Of a stretch of 25,796 nucleotides of DNA, positions 13,388 to 21,147 are shown in pieces. Source of the stretch: DASUUR01 sp036373975 (GTDB lineage: Bacteria; Patescibacteriota; Saccharimonadia; Saccharimonadales; Saccharimonadaceae); NCBI GenBank assembly GCA_036373975.1, contig DASUUR010000055.1, forward strand, positions 1 to 25,796. Direction: 5' to 3'. How positions within the stretch are numbered: position 1 is the stretch's first letter; each line of letters opens with the position of its first letter. The translations under genes were made by a program, and so were the position numbers. The notes under the pieces are model-generated. The model saw nothing but the letters and a program-made list of their open reading frames with translations. It had not been told where the DNA came from and did no database searches.

Positions 13388-14041
13388 TCACTTCTTGGCG
13401 ACGCCCGGGTAGATCAGCAGAACAGGGCGATAGATCTCGCTGCCCTTGCTGAGCTCCCAAGGAACCCCTTCGGGATCCTGATCGTCGCCGTAGTAGCGCT
13501 CCAAGGAGAGCAGCAGCCCGTCGCTGCTTCGGTAGTCCACGTAGTCGACGAGCCCGGCTTCGGGCTGGAGATCAGTGGTACCGCTGCAGATGTAGCGCGC
13601 CGTTCCGCGCTCCTCCCTGCGGTAGATGACGCCTTCGTACTTGATGGTGGGGTCAGGCGTCAGGTTGTGTTCCTTGATGTCGTGCCACATGGTGACCTTG
13701 AGGTCGCCATCACGCTCGACGCCCAGCCATGCGATGGTTTCGTTCGGGCCCTCCAGGTAGTACTCCTTCCAGCCGTAGCTGCCCTGCTGGGTGGCGACGC
13801 AGCCGCGAACGGCGTGCGTTCCGCCGTACTCGACGATGTTTCCGATCACGAGCTTCTCGGGGTCGGAAACATGATCTTTCGGTGCGAAGAGGTCCTTGTC
13901 GGCCGCCGCAGCTGCCCTGGCCTCTTCGGCCTCGCGGGCCTTGACCCTGTTGCGCCCCTTCCTGACCAGCAGCGCGACGCCGCCGATCGCCAGAACGAGG
14001 AGGGCGAGGCCTCCCCACAGGATCCACTCAACCAGACTCAT
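13388..14041 (-). CDS. Membrane-anchored DUF4178 protein
   Basis: The 217-aa protein has an N-terminal membrane segment (about residues 6-26), an Arg/Ala/Glu-rich charged helix, and a DUF4178 domain from VIGNIVEYGGTHAVRG (about 65) through YGWKEYYLEGP, TIAWLGVERDGD and a repeat-like second half ending in YEGVIYRREERGTARY. DUF4178 proteins are found next to DUF350 proteins and spermidine-synthase-like enzymes in many bacteria, and those genes lie downstream here, so this is probably the same functional set although it is on the other strand. The ATG at 14041 follows AAGGAGGA. GC-rich, in contrast to the gene at 14138. Confidence 0.75.
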   Translation of the reverse strand: MSLVEWILWGGLALLVLAIGGVALLVRKGRNRVKAREAEEARAAAAADKDLFAPKDHVSDPEKLVIGNIVEYGGTHAVRGCVATQQGSYGWKEYYLEGPNETIAWLGVERDGDLKVTMWHDIKEHNLTPDPTIKYEGVIYRREERGTARYICSGTTDLQPEAGLVDYVDYRSSDGLLLSLERYYGDDQDPEGVPWELSKGSEIYRPVLLIYPGVAKK

Positions 14042-14065
14042 TTGTGTCCTCCTTGTGGACGCTAG

Positions 14066-14110
14066 TCGTACGAGTGGCTATACAATAACATCGTACGGTT
14101 TAATGGTCAA
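14066..14110 (-). promoter_or_regulatory. DUF4178 promoter with paired TCGTACG sites
   Basis: Minus-strand TTGACC (14105-14110), 17-base spacer, TATTGT (14082-14087). Two copies of the palindromic string TCGTACG lie at 14066-14072 and 14091-14097, 25 bases apart, one in the spacer and one just past the expected start. This is a plausible operator for a dimeric repressor. Confidence 0.6.
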
Positions 14111-14122
14111 CTCATCGTTGGT

Positions 14123-14137
14123 TGATATACTAGGGAT
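14123..14137 (+). promoter_or_regulatory. Extended -10 promoter, leaderless start
   Basis: TGA-TATACT (14123-14131), then six bases to the ATG at 14138. Confidence 0.65.
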
Positions 14138-14674
14138 ATGGAAAATTTCTATGCTGTATCGGCTCAAGTTATCTGCGCATTCTTGATAGCCTTAAACTTT
14201 CAAGCCAGCCCTAGTCGTAATGGGGACCCGGTGAACAAAACGTCTCTTAGAAAACTTATACTTAGACTAGTATTATGGCGGATATTTTTCTGGTCTTCAT
14301 TAGGCCTTACGATCGCCCTAACTCATTTGGCTAATTTTAATATAACTATTTTTGATTGCTTGGGGTTGGCTCAATCAAGCGTAGGGACGGCATTACTGAT
14401 GCTCTTCGCATTAATCACAATGCTTTTTATTTCCGGACAGTCAAATAACCCAACAAGGGATACGCTTTGGGCGGTAATTATTATTACAATGATTCCTTAT
14501 GTCTTATTTTTTGCCACTTGGGGATTAATGCCCTTGAGCGAATATACCTATGAAGGATTCCTGCTCGGCTTTTTATTGTTCTTGGATCTTCTTTGTGTGT
14601 TTTCCATTTTACTTAATAGGAAGTATTCACACGAGATTGCACCTATTTTGAGGATGCTGAGCAAGCAGGACTAG
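14138..14674 (+). CDS. Polytopic membrane protein, unknown (178 aa)
   Basis: Five hydrophobic segments (roughly residues 5-20, 45-65, 85-110, 112-130 and 140-160) with short loops; no recognisable motif. It is markedly more AT-rich than the genes on both sides and is expressed from a leaderless promoter, so it looks like a resident-type gene inserted in, or left within, the GC-rich polyamine-type locus. No evidence ties it to that locus other than position. Confidence 0.65.
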   Translation: MENFYAVSAQVICAFLIALNFQASPSRNGDPVNKTSLRKLILRLVLWRIFFWSSLGLTIALTHLANFNITIFDCLGLAQSSVGTALLMLFALITMLFISGQSNNPTRDTLWAVIIITMIPYVLFFATWGLMPLSEYTYEGFLLGFLLFLDLLCVFSILLNRKYSHEIAPILRMLSKQD

Positions 14675-14680
14675 AGTAAG

Positions 14681-14709
14681 TTGACTTTTTCTTAATTTTC
14701 TGATATAAA
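14681..14709 (+). promoter_or_regulatory. Promoter of the DUF2617-DUF350 operon, TTGACT-17-TATAAA
   Basis: TTGACT (14681-14686) and TATAAA (14704-14709) with a 17-base spacer. The leader of about 65 bases contains a small ACCGG...CCGGT hairpin before the ribosome site GGGAGGTG. Confidence 0.8.
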
Positions 14710-14779
14710 AAGTTCTAAGTATCTATCGATACCGGCCGGAGTACCGGTGGACGTTAAAAAGAAGGGAGGTGTATTTTTT

Positions 14780-15340
14780 ATGCCTCAAAGATCAGATGTT
14801 TACATCGACCAGAGTCCCGACGAACTGTGTCTGAATTTGGTTGAGGGCGCTATCGACCCCAGCCTGTTCACGACACTTGGCGAGGCCGAAGGCCGATTCA
14901 GTGACATCCAGTGCAAAGCGACGGTGATTGGCGCAAGCCACATCGTTACGTTCGCATTTGGACCATTTGTGCTGAACGAAGTGTTCGCATGCATGGAGCT
15001 GCCGGCCGGTGCCAGTAGTGTGACGAAGCCGATCGATGAGATCGGCGACGTCGTGCTGAAGGGTCTGCCGGGGCTGGCCTACAGTTTCAACGCTCAGCAA
15101 GTTCCCTGGCCTGGCCAGGAACCGCCTGAGTTGTTGGGTCTCGAGGCCTTCGCCAGCGTGCAGTCGCCTATCAGTTTTGGCGTCGTGGAAGCTTTTCCGC
15201 AAGGAGATCTTCCTGCAGTCCCGAAGACGATTATCGTGGGCTACGAACACCCTGTCGCCCGTGGAATCGTGATCGAAACTGCGCATTCATACCCCGGCCA
15301 AGGGGTTGTGTTCAGCCGCTCACAGCTCATTCGCATCTAG
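14780..15340 (+). CDS. DUF2617-like protein, first gene of the polyamine-type operon
   Basis: A soluble protein of 186 aa. The segment CKATVIGASHIVTF (about residues 44-57), then NEVFACMELPAG (about 66-77) and GLAYSFNAQQVPW (about 93-105) follows the order GASH / E-x-x-ACLP / YxF that I associate with DUF2617, a family found next to DUF350, DUF4178 and spermidine-synthase-like genes in Actinobacteria. The biochemical role of DUF2617 is not established. The ATG at 14780 is chosen because GGAGGTG precedes it at proper distance; a GTG at 14747 in frame has no ribosome site. The next gene starts 17 bases downstream. Confidence 0.65.
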   Translation: MPQRSDVYIDQSPDELCLNLVEGAIDPSLFTTLGEAEGRFSDIQCKATVIGASHIVTFAFGPFVLNEVFACMELPAGASSVTKPIDEIGDVVLKGLPGLAYSFNAQQVPWPGQEPPELLGLEAFASVQSPISFGVVEAFPQGDLPAVPKTIIVGYEHPVARGIVIETAHSYPGQGVVFSRSQLIRI

Positions 15341-15357
15341 ACACTGTAGGAGGTGTC

Positions 15358-17004
15358 GTGAAGAGAAAGTTAGTGGCAGTGCTTGCTGCCCTGGCGCTGC
15401 TCTCGGCCTGCGGGCCGCCCGAGCAATTGAACAGGGAAGCTGACACGCTGCCTGGCCAGATCAAGAGTGTTCGCGAGCAGGTTGCCACGGCTGAAAGCAG
15501 CTTTGGTACCAGGCTCAACGACGCGAAGTACGCCTTCTTGAAGACGTACGAGGCGCAGGATCGCCACGAGGGCAACTTTGCCAGTGCGAAGCTCAAGCTC
15601 GACGAGGCCGACAAGACCTACAACGAAAAGGTCAAGGCGGTTATCGGGGCGTACAGCGACTCACGGCAGGCTGAACTGGAGACGGGCATCAAGGATGTCC
15701 GGCGTCTCAAGGACGAGGCCACAACCCTCAGCCAGGAGCCCTTCCAGTGGATCGACAAAGTGGTGATCGCCAAGGACAATGCGCCGAAGCTCACCGCCGA
15801 TGCCAAGGCTGCCTTCGACAACCTCAACACCCGTCATGCCGCCCTCGCGGCGGACATGAACGGTGTCAAGGCGAAATACGCGAAGCAGACCGAGGCCGTC
15901 GATCGTCTCATGAAACCGTTCAACGACCGGCAGGCAACCACTGCCACGGCGTTCGGCAACATGCAGACCGAGGTCGCCAAGCCCAAACCCAACTACGCCG
16001 TCGTGGCGGAGTACTCCGAGCAGATCACCAAGAACCAGGCCGCCTTCGCAACGGAGGAGGCCAACGTTCGGGTCAAGCTCGGGGAGCTGCCGCGGAGTGA
16101 GTCGCAGACGTTGCTCGACCTTCGGGTCGACTCGTCGGTCATCATCAATCGCACCAGCTGGGACGAAGACTCCGACTGGACGACTGACAAGGACTACGAA
16201 TACCCCCCGGTGTTCGTGGAGCCGGACACGGCCAACCACTTCGCGCAGTTCGGCCCTGAAACGGTGTTGGCAAGTGACAGTCACTGGGCCTTCGGTGGTT
16301 TCAAGACCGAAGGTACGGTTGACCGTGGTCACTGGGACAAGCTGGGTATCGATCCGCGCAAGGACTGGCCGGATGGCAGCCACGATCACGCCGAGTTCTT
16401 CGGCGAGATCGAGGACGTCTTCTGTCACAAGCTCTTCGTGCTGGTGAATGGCAAGCCGGATTCGTCCGGCAGGCCCGAGCCCTCGGAGAACTACTGCGCC
16501 AAGTATGACAACCCGGCTGACGTGGCCAAGGGCATCTACTGGGTAGAGGCTGACGAGCTGAATGCCGACGCAGTCGGCATGGACATTCTCAGCAAGGCGG
16601 CTGGCGACTTCAACGACCAGATGGTCGAGGATGCCGCACCGCCTGGCATGGCCTACGTGGGCGATCCGCAGTTCGGCAACTGGCAGACGGACAGCAACGG
16701 GAACTCCTTCTGGGTGTTCTACGGGCAGTTCCGACTGTTCAGCGACCTGATCGGCGGACCGAACCCGTACCACTACGGCTACGAGTACGACGAGTGGAAC
16801 AAGAAGCACCGCTACAACGGATCGGCCTACTTCGCCCACATGGGAAGTGCCCCCCGTTACGGTGCTCAGTCGCCCATGGCGGCGGCTCGGTTCAACAACA
16901 CTCAGTTCGGCAAGTCTGGGCTCGCTGCCCAGGCCAAGGACCCCAGTGCCCGCAACGCAGGACCGGTGGCTCGCGCAGGCGGCCCCGGTGGTGGAGGCAA
17001 GTGA
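15358..17004 (+). CDS. Large coiled-coil lipoprotein of the polyamine-type operon (548 aa)
   Basis: A type II signal peptide with lipobox L-S-A-C (Cys18) anchors it outside the membrane. Residues of about 22-245 are helical and heptad-like (LNREADTLPGQIKSVREQV, then LKDEATTLSQ, then NGVKAKYAKQTEAVDRLM), predicting long coiled coils. A separate, acidic and aromatic-rich domain (about 265-500) has TSWDEDSDW, NHFAQFGPETVLASDSHWAF, FCHKLFVLVNGKP, ENYCAKYDN and a GPNPYHYGYEYDEW segment, with a single pair of cysteines. The tail is Ala/Gly-rich and ends GGPGGGGK. I do not recognise the C-terminal domain. The start is a GTG with AGGAGG four bases upstream. It is followed three bases after its stop by the DUF350 gene, in one operon. 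Confidence 0.8.
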   Translation: MKRKLVAVLAALALLSACGPPEQLNREADTLPGQIKSVREQVATAESSFGTRLNDAKYAFLKTYEAQDRHEGNFASAKLKLDEADKTYNEKVKAVIGAYSDSRQAELETGIKDVRRLKDEATTLSQEPFQWIDKVVIAKDNAPKLTADAKAAFDNLNTRHAALAADMNGVKAKYAKQTEAVDRLMKPFNDRQATTATAFGNMQTEVAKPKPNYAVVAEYSEQITKNQAAFATEEANVRVKLGELPRSESQTLLDLRVDSSVIINRTSWDEDSDWTTDKDYEYPPVFVEPDTANHFAQFGPETVLASDSHWAFGGFKTEGTVDRGHWDKLGIDPRKDWPDGSHDHAEFFGEIEDVFCHKLFVLVNGKPDSSGRPEPSENYCAKYDNPADVAKGIYWVEADELNADAVGMDILSKAAGDFNDQMVEDAAPPGMAYVGDPQFGNWQTDSNGNSFWVFYGQFRLFSDLIGGPNPYHYGYEYDEWNKKHRYNGSAYFAHMGSAPRYGAQSPMAAARFNNTQFGKSGLAAQAKDPSARNAGPVARAGGPGGGGK

Positions 17005-17007
17005 ATC

Positions 17008-17880
17008 ATGGCTACGACCATTCTGTCAGGGTTCGGCACGGGGCTTTCGTACGTGCTAGCCTCGCTCATTCTGTTGTTCATCTACCGGCTGATCCACGAC
17101 AGGATCACGCCGTTCGATGACCGGGAACAGCTCAAGTGGGGCAACGCCGCCGCGGCGGTCAATCGCTCCGCTGCATACCTGGGCGTGATGCTCGCTGCAT
17201 CCGGGTCGCTCATCAAGAGCGACAGACCGAGTTACGGCGACGGCCTGATGATGTTCATGATCGATGGCCTGCTGGCCATTGTCGTGTTCACGGCGGCAAC
17301 CTACGCGTTCGACTGGATCATCGTGCGACACGTCAACAACACCAAGCTCATCGCCGAGGGCAATCTCGCGGTGGCGGTGTTGGAAGCGTGTTCGTACATG
17401 TCGCTGGGCATCATCGTCAGTGCTTCGTTCTCGGGCAGTGGGCAGGAACTGTTGCCTGGGCTTCTGAGTGCGGTGCTGTTCAGTGCTGTGGGTGTGGTCA
17501 CGCTGGTCGTGATCTACGCTGCCTACTGCGCTTTCTGGCGGCTGGCGCTCGGCTGTGACATCGACAACCGCGTTGGGCAGGGAAGTCTGCCGGCGGCTTT
17601 CGATGCTGGGCTGCTGCTGTTGGCGATGAGCGTGACGCTCTGGTTCAGCATCAGTGGTGACTTCAGCGGGTGGGGGACTGACCTCCTCTCGTACGCGATC
17701 TCGCTGGCCCAGTGCACCCTGGTGGTGCCGGCTGGCCGGGTGCTGACTGCTCTGGTGTTGACCTGGCGACTGACGCACAGCAGCCGGGGCGTGTACCACG
17801 AGAATCTGGCTGTCTCGCTGACGGTCGGACTGGTGGGCATCGGCATCGGTTTCATCACCGGTATCAACGCCTACATCTGA
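17008..17880 (+). CDS. Double-length DUF350 membrane protein
   Basis: A 290-aa membrane protein with about eight segments. Each half shows the DUF350 pattern: NAAAAVNRSAAYLGVMLAAS (about residues 47-66), then IAEGNLAVAVLEACSYMSLG, and in the second half GSLPAAFDAGLLLLAMSVTL with ENLAVSLTVGLVGIGI. Usual DUF350 proteins (for example YjfL) have about 130 residues, so this is a tandem-domain form. It sits between the lipoprotein and the aminopropyltransferase-like gene, as expected for this gene set. Molecular function is not established; the conserved small residues and pairing suggest a membrane channel or scaffold (inference). Confidence 0.85.
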   Translation: MATTILSGFGTGLSYVLASLILLFIYRLIHDRITPFDDREQLKWGNAAAAVNRSAAYLGVMLAASGSLIKSDRPSYGDGLMMFMIDGLLAIVVFTAATYAFDWIIVRHVNNTKLIAEGNLAVAVLEACSYMSLGIIVSASFSGSGQELLPGLLSAVLFSAVGVVTLVVIYAAYCAFWRLALGCDIDNRVGQGSLPAAFDAGLLLLAMSVTLWFSISGDFSGWGTDLLSYAISLAQCTLVVPAGRVLTALVLTWRLTHSSRGVYHENLAVSLTVGLVGIGIGFITGINAYI

Positions 17881-17894
17881 TCCCTTCACGTCCA

Positions 17895-17932
17895 GTGAAC
17901 CCCGACGCACGATTCTGTGCGTCGGGGTTCAC
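17895..17932 (+). terminator. Strong hairpin after DUF350, no U-tract
   Basis: A 16-bp perfect stem (17895-17910 with 17917-17932) and a 6-base loop. The next gene is in the same direction, so this may attenuate expression between DUF350 and the aminopropyltransferase. Confidence 0.75.
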
Positions 17933-17947
17933 CCAACAATTTACCGG

Positions 17948-17991
17948 GACCATCTGGCTAAACCAGCTGGTCTTGCACGCTTTAATAGCGT
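17948..17991 (+). promoter_or_regulatory. Two inverted repeats upstream of the aminopropyltransferase gene
   Basis: GACCATCTGG (17948-17957) pairs with CCAGCTGGTC (17963-17972) with one mismatch. ACGCT (17977-17981) and AGCGT (17987-17991) form a second dyad. No convincing -35/-10 pair was found nearby, so transcription start is unclear. Confidence 0.4.
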
Positions 17992-18025
17992 TAACACATC
18001 GGAACAATCGACCATAGGGGTGTAC

Positions 18026-19825
18026 ATGTCGACACTGGCAGCCCCACCGCTGAATTTGGACTTCGAAATCAGAAGTTCGCGTACTCAGCTGTGGGGTCCA
18101 AGAGCAATTTTGGCTTTTGTCATGCTCTTTACGGGTGCGGCTGGGCTGATCTACGAGTACGTCTTGAGCACGGTCAACACCTACCTGCAGGGCAACTCCA
18201 TCGAGCAGTTCAGTATTACCATCGGCGTCATGTTCTGCATGATGGGTATCGGTGGCTTCTTGCAGAAGTTGCTGACGAAAGCCCTGGTGGAGCTGTTCAT
18301 CCTGGCAGAGTTGCTGCTGGTGTTGCTTGGCGGATTTGCGCCTATTGTGATGCAGGCGCTGTTTGCTGCGATGCCGGAGGACTTCCCTGCGGTGAAGATC
18401 GTGTACATCTGCATCATTGGTCTGCTCATCGGCATCGAGATCCCGCTGGTGATGCGCATCAACGAACGTTTCACAAACAGTCTCGGGAGTAACATTGCCG
18501 GTACCTGGGCGTGGGATTACATCGGTGGTGCTCTGGGCGTCGTTGCCTGGATCTGGCTGCTGCGAAGCTACGTGCCCATCACGCATATCAGCTTCTTCGT
18601 GGCCGGCTGTAACCTGGCGGTTGCAATTGTGGCGTTGATCTTCTTCTGGCAGCGTGGTCTGCTGGGGGAGAAATTTGGCAAGTTCGTCTGTGCCACGACC
18701 ACCCTGGTGGTAGTAGCTGCAACCGTGTTCGGCATGATCAATGTCGATGGTTGGGCGAGAATACTCAACCAGAAGCTGTACGAAGACCCCATCATCACCC
18801 AGCTCTCGACCAAGTATCAGGAGATCGTGGTCACCCGGGGACCTCACCCGAGCAATCCGGCTGATCACAACTACGAGCTCTATCTGAACGGCAATAAGCA
18901 GTTCAGTAGCGTGGACGAGGCGATCTATCACGAGTTGCTGGCGCACCCCGCCATGACTTTGGCGGCGGCGCGACAGCGGGTGCTGATCCTGGGTGGTGGC
19001 GACGGTATGGCGCTGCGTGAAGTCCTGAAGTACAAGGAAGTCACCGACGTCACACTGGTCGACCTCGACCCCGACATGATCAAGCTGGCCAGTACCGACC
19101 CGGTGCTGCGCCAGCTGAACCAGGGTTCATTCGATGATGCCCGGGTGCACGCCACGTTGCCTAGCGGTATCGTTGACACCGGCGAGCAGCGTGAGGTGTA
19201 CATGGAGACTGGCCAGGCCGAAAAGACGGTTTGCAACGAAGTTGTTGCGTCCGATGGCTCACGCCGATCTGCCTGCGACACCACCGAAACCACCCAGAGC
19301 ATCGGGTCGGTAAACGTCTTCACGATCGATGCCGATCAGTTTGTGTCGGCGAAATCTGGTCCGTGGGACGTGGTGATCGTTGATCTGCCGGACCCCAACT
19401 CGGTGGAGCTAGCCAAGCTTTACTCGATGGAGTTCTACGGCAAGATCAAGCAGGTCATGTCGCCCGACGGCATCGTGGTCGTGCAATCGACGTCGCCGTA
19501 TCACGCAAAGGAGACCTTCCTCTGCGTGCTGCGCACCATGGCTGCGGCTGGCCTGGGCGTGATGCCGTATCACGAGAATGTTCCGAGTTTCGGTGACTGG
19601 GGCTGGATCATCGGATCCCCGAGTCTCCGCGCCGAAACCCTGTACGCACGGGCGAGCAGCATCGAAGCGTTCGCCGTCGACACCAAGGAAGTCGACCAGA
19701 ACGTGCTGAAGCGCGCGCTGATCTTCAACAAAGGGGCCCTGACGGCCACCAGCAACGAGATCAGCACGGTCATGCGACCGACCGTGTTCGACTACTACAC
19801 GTACGAGGCATGGAAGGTGAACTGA
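18026..19825 (+). CDS. Membrane-anchored polyamine aminopropyltransferase (spermidine-synthase-like)
   Basis: An N-terminal membrane domain (about residues 28-240, seven segments) precedes a spermidine-synthase fold. Conserved catalytic features are LYLNGNKQFSSVDE with YHE (301-303), the SAM-binding GGGDG (323-327), VDLDP (345-349) and DLPDP (453-457) holding the catalytic Asp. These support an active transferase using decarboxylated SAM or a related donor. An insertion of about 50 residues (about 378-428) with two cysteines separates strands that are adjacent in standard enzymes. The start at 18026 follows AGGGGT; the in-frame GTG at 18020 lies inside that site. The gene set DUF4178/DUF2617/DUF350/this enzyme is known from Actinobacteria and others. 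Confidence 0.88.
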   Translation: MSTLAAPPLNLDFEIRSSRTQLWGPRAILAFVMLFTGAAGLIYEYVLSTVNTYLQGNSIEQFSITIGVMFCMMGIGGFLQKLLTKALVELFILAELLLVLLGGFAPIVMQALFAAMPEDFPAVKIVYICIIGLLIGIEIPLVMRINERFTNSLGSNIAGTWAWDYIGGALGVVAWIWLLRSYVPITHISFFVAGCNLAVAIVALIFFWQRGLLGEKFGKFVCATTTLVVVAATVFGMINVDGWARILNQKLYEDPIITQLSTKYQEIVVTRGPHPSNPADHNYELYLNGNKQFSSVDEAIYHELLAHPAMTLAAARQRVLILGGGDGMALREVLKYKEVTDVTLVDLDPDMIKLASTDPVLRQLNQGSFDDARVHATLPSGIVDTGEQREVYMETGQAEKTVCNEVVASDGSRRSACDTTETTQSIGSVNVFTIDADQFVSAKSGPWDVVIVDLPDPNSVELAKLYSMEFYGKIKQVMSPDGIVVVQSTSPYHAKETFLCVLRTMAAAGLGVMPYHENVPSFGDWGWIIGSPSLRAETLYARASSIEAFAVDTKEVDQNVLKRALIFNKGALTATSNEISTVMRPTVFDYYTYEAWKVN

Positions 19826-19828
19826 CCA

Positions 19829-19872
19829 AGGCGCATGTCTGGAGTGAAAACTCCGGGCATGCGCCTCTTTTT
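19829..19872 (+). terminator. Rho-independent terminator
   Basis: AGGCGCATG (19829-19837) pairs with CATGCGCCT (19858-19866), with an inner GAGT/ACTC pairing, followed by a T run. Confidence 0.9.
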
Positions 19873-19924
19873 ATTAAATATTTCTTAACTATTATCGAGT
19901 TAACACCGGCGCTACACCTATTCG

Positions 19925-19933
19925 TGGTAAAAT
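19925..19933 (+). promoter_or_regulatory. Extended -10 of the GT4 gene
   Basis: TGG-TAAAAT (19925-19933), with no clear -35. The leader of about 34 bases has a GGCC-TTTA-GGCC mini-hairpin directly before the GGGAGG ribosome site. Confidence 0.5.
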
Positions 19934-19973
19934 AGAAGAAGTACCAATAGGCCTTTAGGCCAAGGGAGGATGC

Positions 19974-21098
19974 ATGAAAATTGCGACGATGGTTCGAGGG
20001 TATTTACCTGCGCCGCGTCCAGCTGATATGGTGTACGCACCCATTGATCTTGCGGTAGCGATCAGTGAGCAACTTACAAAACGGGGACACACGGTAACTT
20101 ACTACGGACCGAACGGCACACATCTGTGCGCAGATGTTGAGACACAGAATCTTCGACCACTAGTCCACAATTACGAAGAATTTGCCGGTTTACTAAAGAA
20201 TATCGATGCGTTATCGCATAATATACCAGGAATTTGGGATAACTTCCTGGTCAAGGACATGTTCGAGCGAGCTCGCAAGAAAGAGTTTGATCTCCTGCAT
20301 TTCCACCACCCAGAGTCGGCATTGCCGTACGTCCACCTTTATCCCGATGTACCAGTGGTATATACGCTACACGATCCGATTGGGCCACTTTTCCGTGAGG
20401 TGCTTGAAATGTACCACACATCAAGTCAATTTTTTGTTTCGATCTCAGATAACCAACGCATTCCAGCTCCAGACTTACCGTACATGGCAACTGTCTATAA
20501 CGGTATAGATACTGAGCTGTTTTCTTTTACTGAAGAAAAAGACGATTATTTGCTTTTTGCGGGTCGAATCGTGCCTGAAAAGGGCGTCAAAGAGGCCATA
20601 CAGATTGCGCAGCAAACCGATAATCGCTTGTTAATCTTAGGTCCCGTCTATTCTGACCAGCAAGAGTACTTTGAACAGCACGTAAAGCCGCACCTTAACG
20701 AAAAGATCCTATACCTCGGCTTTGTAGAGCGTGACGCCGCTGTGCGGTACTTCCAGAAAGCCAAGGCCTTTTTGATGCCAATTCAGTGGGAAGAGCCGTT
20801 TGGCTTGACCATGGTTGAGGCGATGGCCTGTGGCACGCCCGTAATTGCTTTGCGGCGTGGTTCGGTGCCTGAGGTAATTGCGCACCGTAAGACCGGGTTT
20901 ATTGTAGATTCTGTGGCCGAAATGATTGAGGCAGTACAGAATATTAAAAAGATTAAAGCCCGAGACTGTCGAAAACACGTCGAAGAATTCTTCTCGATTC
21001 CAAAAATGGTCGATGGCTACGAACAGGCCTTCATAAAGACGCTTCAGTGTTTCAATGACACGAATGCATGCAAGGCGCAGAGTAACAGCCCAGTATAG
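19974..21098 (+). CDS. GT4 family glycosyltransferase
   Basis: A cytosolic GT-B fold retaining glycosyltransferase of 374 aa, using a nucleotide-sugar donor. The N-terminal acceptor domain begins with KIATMVRGYLPAPRPADMVY and contains DLLHFHHPESALP (about 104-116). The C-terminal donor domain has LLFAGRIVPEKGVKEAI (about 193-209) and the E-x7-E motif EPFGLTMVEAMACGTPV (about 272-288), ending in GSVPEVI. It has a good ribosome site (GGGAGG) and a monocistronic layout. The acceptor is unknown; envelope polysaccharide or glycolipid is likely. The C-terminus is slightly longer than minimal GT4 enzymes. Confidence 0.9.
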   Translation: MKIATMVRGYLPAPRPADMVYAPIDLAVAISEQLTKRGHTVTYYGPNGTHLCADVETQNLRPLVHNYEEFAGLLKNIDALSHNIPGIWDNFLVKDMFERARKKEFDLLHFHHPESALPYVHLYPDVPVVYTLHDPIGPLFREVLEMYHTSSQFFVSISDNQRIPAPDLPYMATVYNGIDTELFSFTEEKDDYLLFAGRIVPEKGVKEAIQIAQQTDNRLLILGPVYSDQQEYFEQHVKPHLNEKILYLGFVERDAAVRYFQKAKAFLMPIQWEEPFGLTMVEAMACGTPVIALRRGSVPEVIAHRKTGFIVDSVAEMIEAVQNIKKIKARDCRKHVEEFFSIPKMVDGYEQAFIKTLQCFNDTNACKAQSNSPV

Positions 21099-21112
21099 TT
21101 CGACTGCTACTA

Positions 21113-21146
21113 ATTAATACGCCCCTCGAACGAGGGGCGTATTAAT
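21113..21146. terminator. Bidirectional terminator between convergent genes
   Basis: A perfect 15-bp palindrome (21113-21127 with 21132-21146) with a GAAC loop and AT-rich ends, giving T runs on both strands. It serves the GT4 gene and the ABC permease. Confidence 0.9.
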
Positions 21147-21147
21147 T

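Noticed and set aside
15661..16839. Long open frame on the minus strand (392 codons)
   Set aside because: Lies fully antisense to the lipoprotein gene. Its product is Val/Arg/His/Leu-rich without domain motifs, as expected from antisense of GC-rich coding DNA, and there is no ribosome site.
17056..18946. Two long minus-strand frames (284 and 360 codons)
   Set aside because: Antisense to DUF350 and the aminopropyltransferase, both well supported by motifs. The translated products are His/Gln/Asp-rich and low in hydrophobic residues, and one runs across the intergenic hairpin.
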